In this document: one piece after another, positions 1-9,056 of the stretch
Numbering within the stretch: the first letter of the stretch is position 1
How the letters are laid out: every line of letters starts with the position of its first letter
From: a virus
IMG/VR virus record: IMGVR_UViG_3300049043_000092
Location: 1-43,289 of that record
Strand: one strand, 5' to 3'
DNA length: 43,289 nt
Notes under the pieces: generated by a model
The model's input: only the letters and a program-made list of their open reading frames with translations
Told to the model about the DNA's origin: nothing
Database searches by the model: none
Made by a program: the position numbers and the translations under genes

Positions 1-2941
1 AGCGCAGTCGAGAACAAGGTGTGGTTGCGGTTCTGGTCTGATCGGTCGATCAACGCCTACATCGACACGCTGGAGCAGATCCGCGACTACATGAACGCCA
101 TTCCTGGTGATGCCACGTCAGACACAATCCGTGGGCTGCAGGAGCAGGCGTTCAACAACTACCTGTTTGCCAAGGTGATGCAACGCAGTGATGCGATCGT
201 CACCCGCCGCCATGCGCAGGCGCTGCGCAGCCAGCAGGACGTGTTTGACATCGGCCCAGCACGCGTTGACTTTGAGGATCCAGAGATCGACCGGATCTTT
301 GAGATGAAGCCCGGCACTGTGGACAAGGATGAGCACATTGCTCGGGTGATCGAGGCGGTTGATAACCGCGACGCAACGCAGATGAGCCTGTTGATTGACA
401 CGGCCAGGCTGGGCATGGCTGATCCAAAGAGCCGCCTGGACAAGGACTGGTTCAACACGCACATGCGATTGGGCAATGCGTTGATCAAGGACAGTCAGCT
501 CGGCAACATCCAAACGCAGATCCGCATGAACGGCGGCTCCAACGTTGCGATGATGGCCTATGGGCCGCTGCAGCAAACGTTTGAGAATGGCGTGAAGCTG
601 GTGCCAGTAGCCACGCAGCTCACCCGTGGTCCGTTGCTGGAGGCCGCGCACATCAGCGCCCAGGCGCATCAGTACGCCTGGAACGCACTGAAGGCCACCT
701 GGAAGCGCGACATGGATCAAGTGTTCCGCCATGGCATCAGCAACTACAGCGGCAACATGGACACCTACGGCAAACGGCTGCTCACCAACCAGCAAGAGCT
801 GGACGACATGCAGGAAATCCTTGACATGCCGTACAAGCCAGCCGCCAATCCGTTCCTGGCGTTTCTGCATCCTGAAAACGCCGCGATCTTCACCAACAAG
901 CTGCAGGCGGCAGCGCGGATCCTTGCGTTCACCAAACCCCACGGCGCCAAGGAGTTCAGCCGCATTGAGGCCGCATGGAACGCCCTGTCGCTGGGTGACA
1001 CCGTTCCTGGGCGGCAGCAGGTGCGGGTCAAGGACATTGACACTTTCCGTGTCCTGGAAGCCCTACCTGCGCACCATGGCCGCAGTGGATGAGGTGTTTG
1101 GCAAGTACCACTTCCTCTACAAGCTCAAGGCCGATGCGGAGGTCAGAGCGCGGCTTGAAGGCAACCAGCTGGGCCTGTTCAACGACCAAGACCGCGCTGC
1201 CTGGATCCAGCGGCAGATTGATGACGCGATCTACAGCAACACACCCACCGAGTCAGACATCAAGGCGTTCCGCAAGCTGCATGGCCTGCGCGGCAGCGAC
1301 TTCACCGATGACGACATCGCAGCGCTGCTGGCTGAAGCCAACATGGCCGGCGCCCCAAAACTGGACACGCCTGAGGGCGTAGCGGCGATGGAGCACTCAG
1401 CCACGATGCGGTTCCAGAACAGCCCCCAAGGCGGCCTGGCCCAGAAGCTCGACCAGGGAATGATGGGCGCCCGCCAGGACTGGCGCGTTGATCGGTTCCT
1501 GATGCCGTATTGGCGCAGCATGTTCAACGGCGTGCTGCTAGATCACCGGCTGGCCACCTTTGGAATCATGGACACCGCCAAGATGCTCGGCGGTAGCAAT
1601 CCTTCTCCCGAGCTTGTGGCAAGGGTGAAAGCTGGCTGGGTCATGAGTGGCGGCCTACTGGCGGCCTTTGGTGCGCTCGATGCCGCCGGCTTGATCAAGG
1701 GCGGCAACGACCCGACGCCTGACAAACGCAACACCATCGCCGGCATCCGGCTGGGAGGCATCCCGGTTGTCAACACGCTGTTCCTGTGGAAGGACGTGCT
1801 CGACTCCGGCAATCGGCCGTGGCCAATGACTACGACGGCCAGGAGCTGCTGCTGGCGGTCATGAAGGTGTTGACCAATCATGTGGTGCGCCAGAGCGGCA
1901 TCCAGCAGGTGCAGATGCTCATGGATCTCATGCTCGATGGCAGCCGGCAATGCCGGTGAGCGGTTGCGGCAGTTGACGGCGTTTGTGGGCTCCGGCCAGG
2001 TGCCATTCATTGGTCACATTCGTGACCTGGAGCGCCTTACTGGCATGTCGCCACGCGATTTCTACCGCGATGCAGCCGAAACCCGGCGCAAAACTACCTG
2101 CTGGAGAAAGACAACCCCGCCGCCAGGGCCGAGCAGTTTCTGCGCAACTGGGCCTACGACACCTCCGGGTTGGTGGCTGGCGCCACGGGCGCCAAGCGCA
2201 AGACCACCGATCACCTGGGCAGCCCGATGGGTCACATCTTTGGCATTAACCTGGCCAAGGCGTTGCCGTTCGTGCCGGCTGCATGGCCCAGCGGCAAGAT
2301 CAACGACACGGTGTACTCCGAGCTGGAAGCTCAAGACTTGCTCGATCCGCCCCGCCCACTGATGACGCGGGTGCTGGAGGGCATTGCCATGAGCGACGAC
2401 CTGCAGGAGGAGTACAACGACATCCACGGCAAGATCAAAGGCAACCCAAAGCTGCCCCCCACGGCCCGGCTGGGGCTGGCTGGCGCCAAGGTGCAGGCCT
2501 ACTTCCCCATGCCGATCGAGGGCGTGGGAGCCAGCGGCATCCGGTTCAAGAGGGCGGTGGCGTGTCGCTGCCGCTGTCGCAGATCGTGGACAAGGTGACG
2601 GCTGGCAAGACCAAGAAGGAGGCCTTCTACGCCCTGTTCACCAGTCCTGTGTACCAGGCGATGGAGGACAACTCAATCACCAGCGCCAACCCACCTGGCG
2701 GCTTGCCGAAGGTGGAGCGCCGCAGGCGCAACGCTCAGCTGCTGATCAATGCCGTCACCGCCTACTACGACATGCTCACCCAGGATGAGCTGGAGCGCCG
2801 TGCCGCCAGCGGCACAAGCGCTGCAGCCAAGCAATGGAGTGACGCCAAGACGGAGCTGGCCGATCAGGTGTTCAAGCGCAGCATTGAACGAGTGCGCGTC
2901 ACAGCACCCCTGTTGAACCAGGGGCAGGGGGAGCACAATAG
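1..2941 (+). CDS. Large internal virion (polyvalent) protein, C-terminal part, frameshifted
   Basis: This is the 5'-truncated continuation of the large gene that runs off the other end of the window. The frame is open from base 1 (SAVENKVWLRFW) and continues through at least five frameshifts, near 1070, 1830, 1940, 2090 and 2560. The product is long, mostly helical and without a signal peptide. It contains a stretch with LPYWRSMFNG-like wording (MPYWRSMFNG), a hydrophobic segment around 1620-1700 (VMSGGLLAAFGALDAAGL) and the phrase RDLERLTGMSPRDFY. This resembles the C-terminal region of large phage polyvalent or ejected proteins, possibly an LPD38-type domain, which is an inference. In T7 order this is the gp16 position, directly before the tail fibre. 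The most likely stop is TAG at 2939-2941, reached after one more frame change. Confidence 0.7.
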
Positions 2942-2943
2942 AT

Positions 2944-2957
2944 CTGCACCAGTGCAG
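2944..2957 (+). promoter_or_regulatory. 14-bp palindromic element (perfect copy, before tail fibre)
   Basis: CTGCA-CCAG-TGCAG lies 8 bases before the GTG start of the tail fibre, just after the stop of the large virion gene. It is one of seven perfect CTGCA-N4-TGCAG copies in the window. It could be a phage promoter or an operator. There is no Shine-Dalgarno sequence between it and the start. Confidence 0.6.
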
Positions 2958-2965
2958 CCCAGTCC

Positions 2966-5737
2966 GTGCCGTTTAGCTACTCCCAGTTCACCGGCAACGG
3001 GTCCACCACGACCTACTCGGTCCCGTTCCCATACCTACTGAAATCACACGTCAAGGTCTACCGCAACCTCGTCATTGAAACCGGCGCCTATGACGCGCTG
3101 CTTGTTGATGGCGTTGGCTATACCTGGACAAGCGATTCGCAGATCCAGACCACTGCAGCGCCGGCCGTTGGCGCCAGGTTGACCATCAGGCGTGAAACTC
3201 CAAATGGCCAGCAGGTGGTGCAGTGGCAAGACGGCTCCACCCTGATTGCGGCTGATCTCAACACATCTGATCTCCAAAACCTCTACGTGGTTCAAGAGTG
3301 GGTGGACTATGCGGCCCGCTCCAATGAGGTCAGCCAGGATGCCATCGCTCAGGCGCTGGCGGCCGTAACAACAGCCAACGCGGCGCTGCCCAAGGCGGGC
3401 GGCACGATGACCGGCAACATCACGCTGGCGGGCAACCCCAGCCAGCCGCTGCATCCGGCCACCAAGCAGTACACCGATGCCGCCGATGCAGTGCTGCAGG
3501 CGGAGATCAATACCCGGTGGAACAAAACCACAGACACACTCGACAGCACCGAGGCCTGGTCCAGCGCTGACGACAAGGTTCCCACCGCCAAGGCTGCTGA
3601 CGCACAGTTCAGCACCCTGGTTCAGACCACGACGCCTGCCGGCGCTGGCTGGCCCATCGGCAAGCCCTGGCTTCAAAACGACGCCAGTAAAACCCTGTCG
3701 ATCTGGAACGGATCTACGTGGCTAGGCGTTGCTTCCGGTGGCACATTCACGACTCAGCCCACCGTTATCTACGTCGATTCCGTCAACGGTAATGATGCGG
3801 ACGACGGCCACCGCATCATCAATCCAAAGAAAACCATTAAGGCAGCTGTTACCGCCGCCAACGCCGGAGACATCATCAAGGTCGCACCCGGTGTCTACAC
3901 CGAGTCGCTGCCCATCGACATCACGGTGGCAAACCTGTCGATCGTGGGCGAGTCGCAGCGCAGCTGCTTCATCAACCCAACGGTTGCAACCGAGACCCAG
4001 GTCATGTTCCGCTGCAACAGCGGCACGTACATCGACGGGTTTACGTTTGCGGGTCTTAAGGCCTCTGGGGCCAGAGGCACCAACGCCATCGACAACGACG
4101 CGACCTATGGCCTGCCCGCCAACCAGGGCTGGGTTGCAGGCTTCTACCCAGGCTGCGTCGTCAAGAAAAGCCCGTACATCAACAACTGTACTAACTTTGC
4201 TGATGCGTCAATTGATAACAGCGCCTTCGACCCGAACAATTACCAAGGTACTGGTGGTGATGTTAGCTCTGCCCCGACTGGTGGTGGCATCATTGTCGAT
4301 GGTTCGCTGCCTGCGGTCAGTAGCCCGCTTCGCAGCTTTGTCATCAACGAGTTCACCCAGGTCTGCCTTGATGGTCCTGGCCTGCTGGTGTGCAACAACG
4401 GCTACGCCCAGGCGGTGTCGTTCTTTGGTTTGTTCTGCCACTACCACGCCAAGGCGCTCAGTGGCGGTCAGATCAACATGGAGGTTGGTACGACTGACTT
4501 CGGTCGGTACGGCCTGATTGCTGACGGCAAGAGCAGCTCTGCCATCTTTACTGCTACGGCCAATGGTGGTGCATCAGCTGGTGTTACGACCTTTGCCATC
4601 AATGCACCGACAGCCGCTGGCTCCTGGTTTGGCGATGCTAACCGCCCAGCTATCAACATGCTGGTGCAGATCGGTAGCGATATTTACCCAATCCTGTCGG
4701 CTACTGCCAATGGTGGCGGTTGGAACGTGGTGGTCAGTCGCCCTGATCCAGCAAACCGTGCCGTCAACCTTGGCCTGATCAATAGCCATGCGAACGGCGC
4801 TGCGGTGTCGTTTTTCCTGCGGTCGATGATCAGCACTGCGTCCCACACGATGGAATACGCAGGCTCTGGTACTAACTACAACGCACTGCCTGAAAACGGT
4901 GGAGTGGCTCAGGAAGGTAATGAATCCATTAGCCGGAACAATGGCAAGGTTTGGCTGACCAGCACTGACCAAAGTGGCAAGTTCAAGGTTGGTGATACGT
5001 TCCAGGTTGATCAGCAGACGGGCTTTGTCACCATTGACCCCAATAGCTATAGCCCGAACATTGTTCAAGACTTGTCGCCTGAGCTTGGCGGAAACCTTGA
5101 TGTACTGACCCGGAACATCTACAGTTCGCTCGGTAATGTCCAAATTAACGACACGCTGGATGTAACTGGTCCAATCCTTAGCTCTAGCGGTACTGCTGCT
5201 GCACCTGGCTACACCTTTAACGGTGATACCAACACTGGTATTTACCGCATTGGTGCTGACCAGCTTGGCGTTGCAACCAATGGTGTACTGCGGCTCTCGC
5301 TTTCTACTACTGGTGGAACCTTTGCGTTTCCGGTTGACGTACCACTTGGTACTGCTGCTGCTCCAAGCTTGACCTTTACCGGTGACTTGAACACTGGCAT
5401 CTATTCCAGTGGAGCTGACGTTCTTGATGTAACGACTGGAGGTACGGCCAAGGTTCGCTTTGATGCAACGACTGCACCGTTCAAGGAGATTTATAGCAAC
5501 ACGTATTACCCAGTGGTTACCAGTGTGGACATTGGTACTGCCAATGATCAGGTGCCGCTCAACTCAATGCTGGGCCAACTGGCGTTCCTTGATGACATTA
5601 CCCGCATCAGGGCGTCTGCAACTGCGCCAACCAACAACTTGGACATAAACTTTGAATATGTGTCCAATACATCCATCAAGATTCGGATGCGCGGCTCTGA
5701 TGGAACCGTGCGTTCTGCCACCCTCACCCTGAGCTGA
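2966..5737 (+). CDS. Tail fibre protein (T7 gp17-like N-terminus, beta-helix body)
   Basis: Intact 923-residue protein with a GTG start (MPFSYSQFTGNG). The first 150 or so residues match the tail-attachment domain of T7 gp17: FNIPF-like YSVPFPYLL, then TIRRETP and DGSTLIAADLN. A short coiled region follows (residues 115-175). From about residue 265 a segment begins with IYVDSVNGNDADDG and continues as KTIKAAVTAANAGD and VAPGVYTE, the usual opening of pectate-lyase-like right-handed beta-helices in cyanophage adhesins. Near the C-terminus two copies of a repeat (GTAAAP, TF.GD.NTGIY..GAD.L) occur at about 5190-5290 and 5345-5440. T7 gp17 has 553 residues, so this fibre is much longer. It would bind the host surface. 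The 3' half is less GC-rich than its neighbours, suggesting exchange of the receptor-binding part. Confidence 0.9.
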   Translation: MPFSYSQFTGNGSTTTYSVPFPYLLKSHVKVYRNLVIETGAYDALLVDGVGYTWTSDSQIQTTAAPAVGARLTIRRETPNGQQVVQWQDGSTLIAADLNTSDLQNLYVVQEWVDYAARSNEVSQDAIAQALAAVTTANAALPKAGGTMTGNITLAGNPSQPLHPATKQYTDAADAVLQAEINTRWNKTTDTLDSTEAWSSADDKVPTAKAADAQFSTLVQTTTPAGAGWPIGKPWLQNDASKTLSIWNGSTWLGVASGGTFTTQPTVIYVDSVNGNDADDGHRIINPKKTIKAAVTAANAGDIIKVAPGVYTESLPIDITVANLSIVGESQRSCFINPTVATETQVMFRCNSGTYIDGFTFAGLKASGARGTNAIDNDATYGLPANQGWVAGFYPGCVVKKSPYINNCTNFADASIDNSAFDPNNYQGTGGDVSSAPTGGGIIVDGSLPAVSSPLRSFVINEFTQVCLDGPGLLVCNNGYAQAVSFFGLFCHYHAKALSGGQINMEVGTTDFGRYGLIADGKSSSAIFTATANGGASAGVTTFAINAPTAAGSWFGDANRPAINMLVQIGSDIYPILSATANGGGWNVVVSRPDPANRAVNLGLINSHANGAAVSFFLRSMISTASHTMEYAGSGTNYNALPENGGVAQEGNESISRNNGKVWLTSTDQSGKFKVGDTFQVDQQTGFVTIDPNSYSPNIVQDLSPELGGNLDVLTRNIYSSLGNVQINDTLDVTGPILSSSGTAAAPGYTFNGDTNTGIYRIGADQLGVATNGVLRLSLSTTGGTFAFPVDVPLGTAAAPSLTFTGDLNTGIYSSGADVLDVTTGGTAKVRFDATTAPFKEIYSNTYYPVVTSVDIGTANDQVPLNSMLGQLAFLDDITRIRASATAPTNNLDINFEYVSNTSIKIRMRGSDGTVRSATLTLS

Positions 5738-5739
5738 TC

Positions 5740-6966
5740 ATGACTCTTAAAGCATCCAACTATCCGACCACCCGTCCAACACTGAATTTGGACTTTGCCA
5801 AGAGCAAGCAGCTCGACCCCCGCATCACCTTCAGCCGCAGTAGCACCGGCACCTATGTCGATGCCAACGGCGTGATTCAAAATGCTGCCACTGACACGGC
5901 ACGGTTTGACCACAACCCAGCGACAGGGGAAAGTTTGGGGCTGTTGGTGGAGGAGGCGCGGACAAATTTATACACGTACAGCGAGCAGTTTGACAACGCT
6001 GCTTGGACAAAAAGTTCTGCAAGCACCACGGCCAACAATGCCGTTGCACCTGACGGCAATACAGCAGCAGATCTGCTCAAGGAAGATTCAACAAATAATA
6101 CTCATTTTGCATATCAAACGCCTAGCTTTACGGCATCTACCGCTTATGCCGTTTCTGTTTTTGCGAAGCCAGCCGGAAGAACTCGACTTGCTGTTGGCGG
6201 CAACTCAAACTTAGGCGGCGGTCTTTCAACTGGGATTATTTTTGATCTAACTGGATCTGGTTCTGTCGTCGTTGGCGGGACTGGCACTGCAAACATTCAG
6301 GCATATCCAAATGGCTGGTACAGAATTACATACTCTTGGACATCATTAAGCACTGGCAGTTTCTTGTTAGGTTTTTATTTGGTAAGTGGCACTTCAACTT
6401 CCTACACCGGAGATAATGCGTCTGGAGTAAATCTCTGGGGCGCTCAGCTAGAAGCCAAAGCCTTTCCCACCAGCTACATCCCCACCACCATAGCCACCGT
6501 CACCCGCAGCGCTGACGTGGCGCAGATGACGGGGACGAATTTCAGCAGCTGGTATAACCAAAACGAGGGGACGGTTTTAGCAAGTGTCAGGCCTTACGTA
6601 ATTGGCAATCTATCTGTCTGGACAATTAGCGACGGCACAATAGCAGAAAGAATGCTTGCCTATTCAGGATCAGTTTTTAATTTTTACGTTGACGACAACA
6701 GCAGCAATCAAGTCAACATTGGCGGCTATTCATTTACGGCAAACTCTTTAAATACGCCTGCAGCCGCTTACAAATTGAACGATTTTGCCTACACTAGAAA
6801 TGGAGCTGCAATTACGACTGATACTACCGGCACATTGCCAACGCCGAATAGGCTGCAAATCATGGCTGGATACATTGGAGGAGAAATACAAAGCGGCACG
6901 ATCTTCCGCCTCGCCTACTGGCCCACCCGCCTTTCTGATGCCACCCTTCAAACCATCACCCAATGA
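5740..6966 (+). CDS. Putative second receptor-binding / tail-associated virion protein
   Basis: Intact 408-residue protein starting two bases after the tail-fibre stop. The N-terminus (LDFAKSKQLDPRITFSRSS, STGTYVDANG) and the phrase LLVEEARTNLYTYSEQFDN are typical of cyanophage and podophage structural proteins with concanavalin-like carbohydrate-binding folds; this is recognition by wording, not a database result. The middle (residues about 115-230) looks like a beta-sandwich: Y.VSVFAKPAGRT, NGWYRITYSW, GVNLWGAQLE. A second beta-rich part runs from about 265 to the end. The terminal segments are GC-rich while 6050-6430 and 6560-6880 are AT-richer, giving a mosaic appearance. Its place next to the tail fibre suggests an adhesin or fibre-associated protein. 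Confidence 0.65.
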   Translation: MTLKASNYPTTRPTLNLDFAKSKQLDPRITFSRSSTGTYVDANGVIQNAATDTARFDHNPATGESLGLLVEEARTNLYTYSEQFDNAAWTKSSASTTANNAVAPDGNTAADLLKEDSTNNTHFAYQTPSFTASTAYAVSVFAKPAGRTRLAVGGNSNLGGGLSTGIIFDLTGSGSVVVGGTGTANIQAYPNGWYRITYSWTSLSTGSFLLGFYLVSGTSTSYTGDNASGVNLWGAQLEAKAFPTSYIPTTIATVTRSADVAQMTGTNFSSWYNQNEGTVLASVRPYVIGNLSVWTISDGTIAERMLAYSGSVFNFYVDDNSSNQVNIGGYSFTANSLNTPAAAYKLNDFAYTRNGAAITTDTTGTLPTPNRLQIMAGYIGGEIQSGTIFRLAYWPTRLSDATLQTITQ

Positions 6967-7286
6967 CCATCATGACTACCTACTTCCTTAAGTTCACCGA
7001 CGAGGCCGCAGCTCAGGCCGCCCTGGAATCCGCTGGCATCTACGTCGCCCCTATTGGCAACAACCCTGGCTACTACCGCCAAGCCGACATTGGTTGGGCC
7101 TTTGATCCCATTGGCACAATCACCAAAGGTGGCGTGTGGGATGTGGAGACTGGCGAAGAACTGGTACCTCCGACCGTTCTTGATGGCTGGCACGCCAACT
7201 ATGTGGGTGACTCGCTGCCCACTGAGTTGTCTGAGTTCAACCTGGATCCAGCACCAGCCACTCCGTATCGTGTGTTTGCTGGCTGA
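6963..7286 (+). CDS. Hypothetical protein
   Basis: Intact 107-residue protein whose ATG overlaps the previous stop (ATGA at 6963-6966). A second in-frame ATG at 6972 (MTTYFLKF) may be the true start. The sequence is soluble, with DEAAAQAALE near the start, several Gly/Pro turns and GGVWDVETGEEL in the middle. I do not recognise the family. Translational coupling to the receptor-binding gene suggests a tail-associated or chaperone-like role, which is inference only. Confidence 0.7.
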   Translation: MTIMTTYFLKFTDEAAAQAALESAGIYVAPIGNNPGYYRQADIGWAFDPIGTITKGGVWDVETGEELVPPTVLDGWHANYVGDSLPTELSEFNLDPAPATPYRVFAG

Positions 7287-7324
7287 TGACCTGACTACTG
7301 GACGCGTCTATCAAGCCCGGTAGA

Positions 7325-7338
7325 CTGCACATACGCAG
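7325..7338 (+). promoter_or_regulatory. 14-bp palindromic element (one mismatch)
   Basis: CTGCA-CATA-CGCAG, one base away from the CTGCA-N4-TGCAG consensus. It lies in the 60-base gap between two genes and ends 8 bases before the TTG/GTG start of the small membrane protein at 7347/7350. Confidence 0.45.
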
Positions 7339-7349
7339 CTATTTGGTTG

Positions 7350-7529
7350 GTGGAACCGGCTACGGTCATTGCCCTAGTAGGCCTTGGCGGCTCCGGCGTT
7401 GCCGCCTTGTGGAAGATTGCTAACGGCCTAGGCCGATTTGAAGCCCGCACCAGCACGATCCTGGAAGGCATCAAGGAGATGCTGCAGGACCACGAGGAAA
7501 GACTGCGCCGCGTTGAGAGGCAGCATTGA
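7350..7529 (+). CDS. Small membrane protein, one TM helix plus coiled coil (holin/XhlA-like candidate)
   Basis: About 60 residues, starting at TTG 7347 or GTG 7350. One hydrophobic helix (VIALVGLGGSGVAALWKIA) is followed by a charged amphipathic segment (ILEGIKEMLQDHEERLRRVE). That arrangement resembles small phage lysis-associated membrane proteins such as XhlA-type holin accessories. The gene overlaps the next small membrane gene and lies upstream of a cell-wall enzyme, which supports a lysis role. No family can be named with certainty. Confidence 0.6.
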   Translation: MEPATVIALVGLGGSGVAALWKIANGLGRFEARTSTILEGIKEMLQDHEERLRRVERQH

Positions 7530-7714
7530 TGGATCGCTTTGCCGATTACGTCGCCCTGGCCGTCGCCATTCATGGCCTGGCGTTGGCGATCGTCAACCTC
7601 ACGCCCACCCCCAAGGACAACGAGGCGCTGGACGGTTACAGCAAGGCCATTGTCAAGGCCTACCGAGCCATCGAGATCCTGGCCGGTCTTGTGGGCCCGC
7701 TGGCCAAGCGCTGA
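7529..7714 (+). CDS. Small membrane protein (holin-like candidate)
   Basis: 61 residues, with ATG at 7529 overlapping the preceding stop (TGATG). The N-terminal half has one predicted membrane helix (YVALAVAIHGLALAIVNL) and the C-terminal half is amphipathic and ends in KR. Size, membrane segment and pairing with the preceding small membrane protein fit a holin or spanin-like pair. There is no diagnostic motif. Confidence 0.6.
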   Translation: MDRFADYVALAVAIHGLALAIVNLTPTPKDNEALDGYSKAIVKAYRAIEILAGLVGPLAKR

Positions 7715-7733
7715 CCCCGCAGTTGCCGTTGAT

Positions 7734-7747
7734 CTGCACTCCTGCAA
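7734..7747 (+). promoter_or_regulatory. 14-bp palindromic element (one mismatch)
   Basis: CTGCA-CTCC-TGCAA, one base from consensus, 32 bases before the start of the next gene and 20 bases after the previous stop. It is therefore intergenic and correctly placed for a promoter or operator. Confidence 0.45.
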
Positions 7748-7779
7748 AATAGGTTTGTTGTGCCCACTGGCCATACGCC

Positions 7780-8172
7780 ATGACCTCCAGCTACCGCGCT
7801 ATTGCCGCGCCTGGTGAGGTTGTTGTCGGAGCCCCTGCTCCGTTCCTGCAGCCCACGCCTGTCGCCGTCAACGCCACTGCCACCCTCACTGTTGATCAAC
7901 TGACTGCTGGCATCATCACCAGCACCACTGCAGCTGCGGTGACAGCAACGCTGCCGACCGGCGCGTTGACCGAGCCTGGCTTTAGCAACCTGTTCAACGA
8001 CTACGCCTTCCGCTGGAGCGTGATCAACACCGGCGGCACCAACGCCTTCACTCTGGCTGCGGCTGCCTCAGGTCACACCTTGGTGGGCTCCGGCACGGTT
8101 GCCGCCTCATCGTCCGCCACGTTCATCACCCGCCGGACAGCGGCCAGCACCTTCGTCACCTACCGAATCTGA
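7780..8172 (+). CDS. Small Ala/Thr-rich protein, probable virion decoration or fibre protein
   Basis: Intact 130-residue protein beginning MTSSYRAIAAPGE. It is rich in Ala, Thr, Val and Ser, with an expected all-beta character (TATLTVDQLTAGII, FRWSVINTGGTNAFTL, GHTLVGSGTV). It has no cysteine and no membrane helix. Such composition is common in capsid decoration and fibre-tip proteins of cyanophages. It is followed by a strong terminator, so it forms its own unit with the palindromic element upstream. Confidence 0.65.
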   Translation: MTSSYRAIAAPGEVVVGAPAPFLQPTPVAVNATATLTVDQLTAGIITSTTAAAVTATLPTGALTEPGFSNLFNDYAFRWSVINTGGTNAFTLAAAASGHTLVGSGTVAASSSATFITRRTAASTFVTYRI

Positions 8173-8187
8173 CCCCAACGGCAGATC

Positions 8188-8226
8188 AATCCCCCGGCGC
8201 TGCATTGGCGCACCGGGGGGATTTTC
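8188..8226 (+). terminator. Rho-independent terminator
   Basis: A GC-rich hairpin, CCCCCGG at 8191-8197 pairing with CCGGGGG near 8213-8219, has an inner CGC/GCG stem and is followed by ATTTTCT. It lies 16 bases after the preceding stop codon and ends that transcription unit. Confidence 0.85.
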
Positions 8227-8241
8227 TCTTGCGCTGAACCC

Positions 8242-8766
8242 ATGGCCAACCTGACCGGTCCCACCAAGCGCCCGCATGATTTCGGTTTCAAGCAGGGCGA
8301 CAGTCACCTTGTCGTCAACGACGACACGCAGACGCTGACGGCCTGGGATTTCAATGGCCGCAAGCTCTTTCTGCTCCCGTGCCTGGCCCGCGGCCAGGGG
8401 CGTGACACGGAATGGCAGCAGCCCAACACCGACACGCCTCCTGGCCTCTACAAGGTGGGCCAGGTGTGGCGCGACTACGACCGCCTGGGCGATGCCCCCT
8501 CAGCGCCGCAGTGGGATCTGCTGCCCTATGGCTGGTTCACGCTGGATCTGATCGAGCTGGAGGCCCAGGAGCGTCGCTACGGGCGTGCTGGCATAGCCAT
8601 CCATGGCGGTGGATCAGGGCTGGGTTGGCCCGGCTGCTGGCAGCCCGAGCAGGCCCTGCTGCCCACACATGGTTGCGTGCGGGTTCACAACTTGGATCTG
8701 CGCGATCGCATTGTGCCGCTGCTCAAGGGCGGCAACATTTACGTGTCGGTGTATCAGGAGGCCTGA
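8242..8766 (+). CDS. L,D-transpeptidase (YkuD-fold) family protein
   Basis: Intact 174-residue protein. The YkuD signature is present: His121 in IAIHGGG, then a loop, then THGCVRVHN with the catalytic Cys at 145 and His143. The N-terminal part (LVVNDDTQTLTAWDFNG) is the usual first strand pair of the fold. In bacteria these enzymes form or exchange 3-3 peptidoglycan cross-links. In a phage the enzyme could act as a lysis enzyme, modify the wall at entry, or take the place of the missing amidase/endolysin in this region. There is no signal peptide, so export would depend on holin action. It sits between a terminator and the small terminase gene. Confidence 0.85.
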   Translation: MANLTGPTKRPHDFGFKQGDSHLVVNDDTQTLTAWDFNGRKLFLLPCLARGQGRDTEWQQPNTDTPPGLYKVGQVWRDYDRLGDAPSAPQWDLLPYGWFTLDLIELEAQERRYGRAGIAIHGGGSGLGWPGCWQPEQALLPTHGCVRVHNLDLRDRIVPLLKGGNIYVSVYQEA

Positions 8767-8768
8767 CC

Positions 8769-9056
8769 ATGGCTGAGCTTGCCAAGGAGCTGGAGGCCCT
8801 GCACGCAGCTGTCGTGAGCGAGGTGCGGCATCGCATCGAAAACGGCAGCGTTGACGATGACGGCAACCACAAGCCGGTCAACAATGACGATCTGCGGGTG
8901 GCGTTGCAGCTGCTAAAGCAGAACGCCATTACCGCCAACCTGTCGGAGGCGGACACCACGCTGCTGCGCAGCCGCATGGCCGCCAAACTGGACTTCTCCG
9001 CCCTCAAGGACAAGGTGGTGCCGATTGTCCGGCCGGACGACACCGCTACCGCTTGA
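8769..9056 (+). CDS. Small terminase subunit (T7 gp18-like)
   Basis: 95 residues with ATG two bases after the transpeptidase stop. The N-terminus is helical (LAKELEALHAAVVSEVRHRIE), followed by DLRVALQLLKQNAI. Size and fold prediction agree with T7-type small terminases (T7 gp18, 89 residues), which recognise concatemer DNA with the large subunit. The 3' end overlaps the 3' end of the oppositely oriented large terminase by 11 bases. The assignment rests mainly on size, composition and position. Confidence 0.65.
   Translation: MAELAKELEALHAAVVSEVRHRIENGSVDDDGNHKPVNNDDLRVALQLLKQNAITANLSEADTTLLRSRMAAKLDFSALKDKVVPIVRPDDTATA

Noticed and set aside
118-942. Long open frame on the minus strand opposite the large virion gene
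   Set aside because: It is a mirror of a strongly coding plus-strand frame, has no ribosome site and no recognisable motif.
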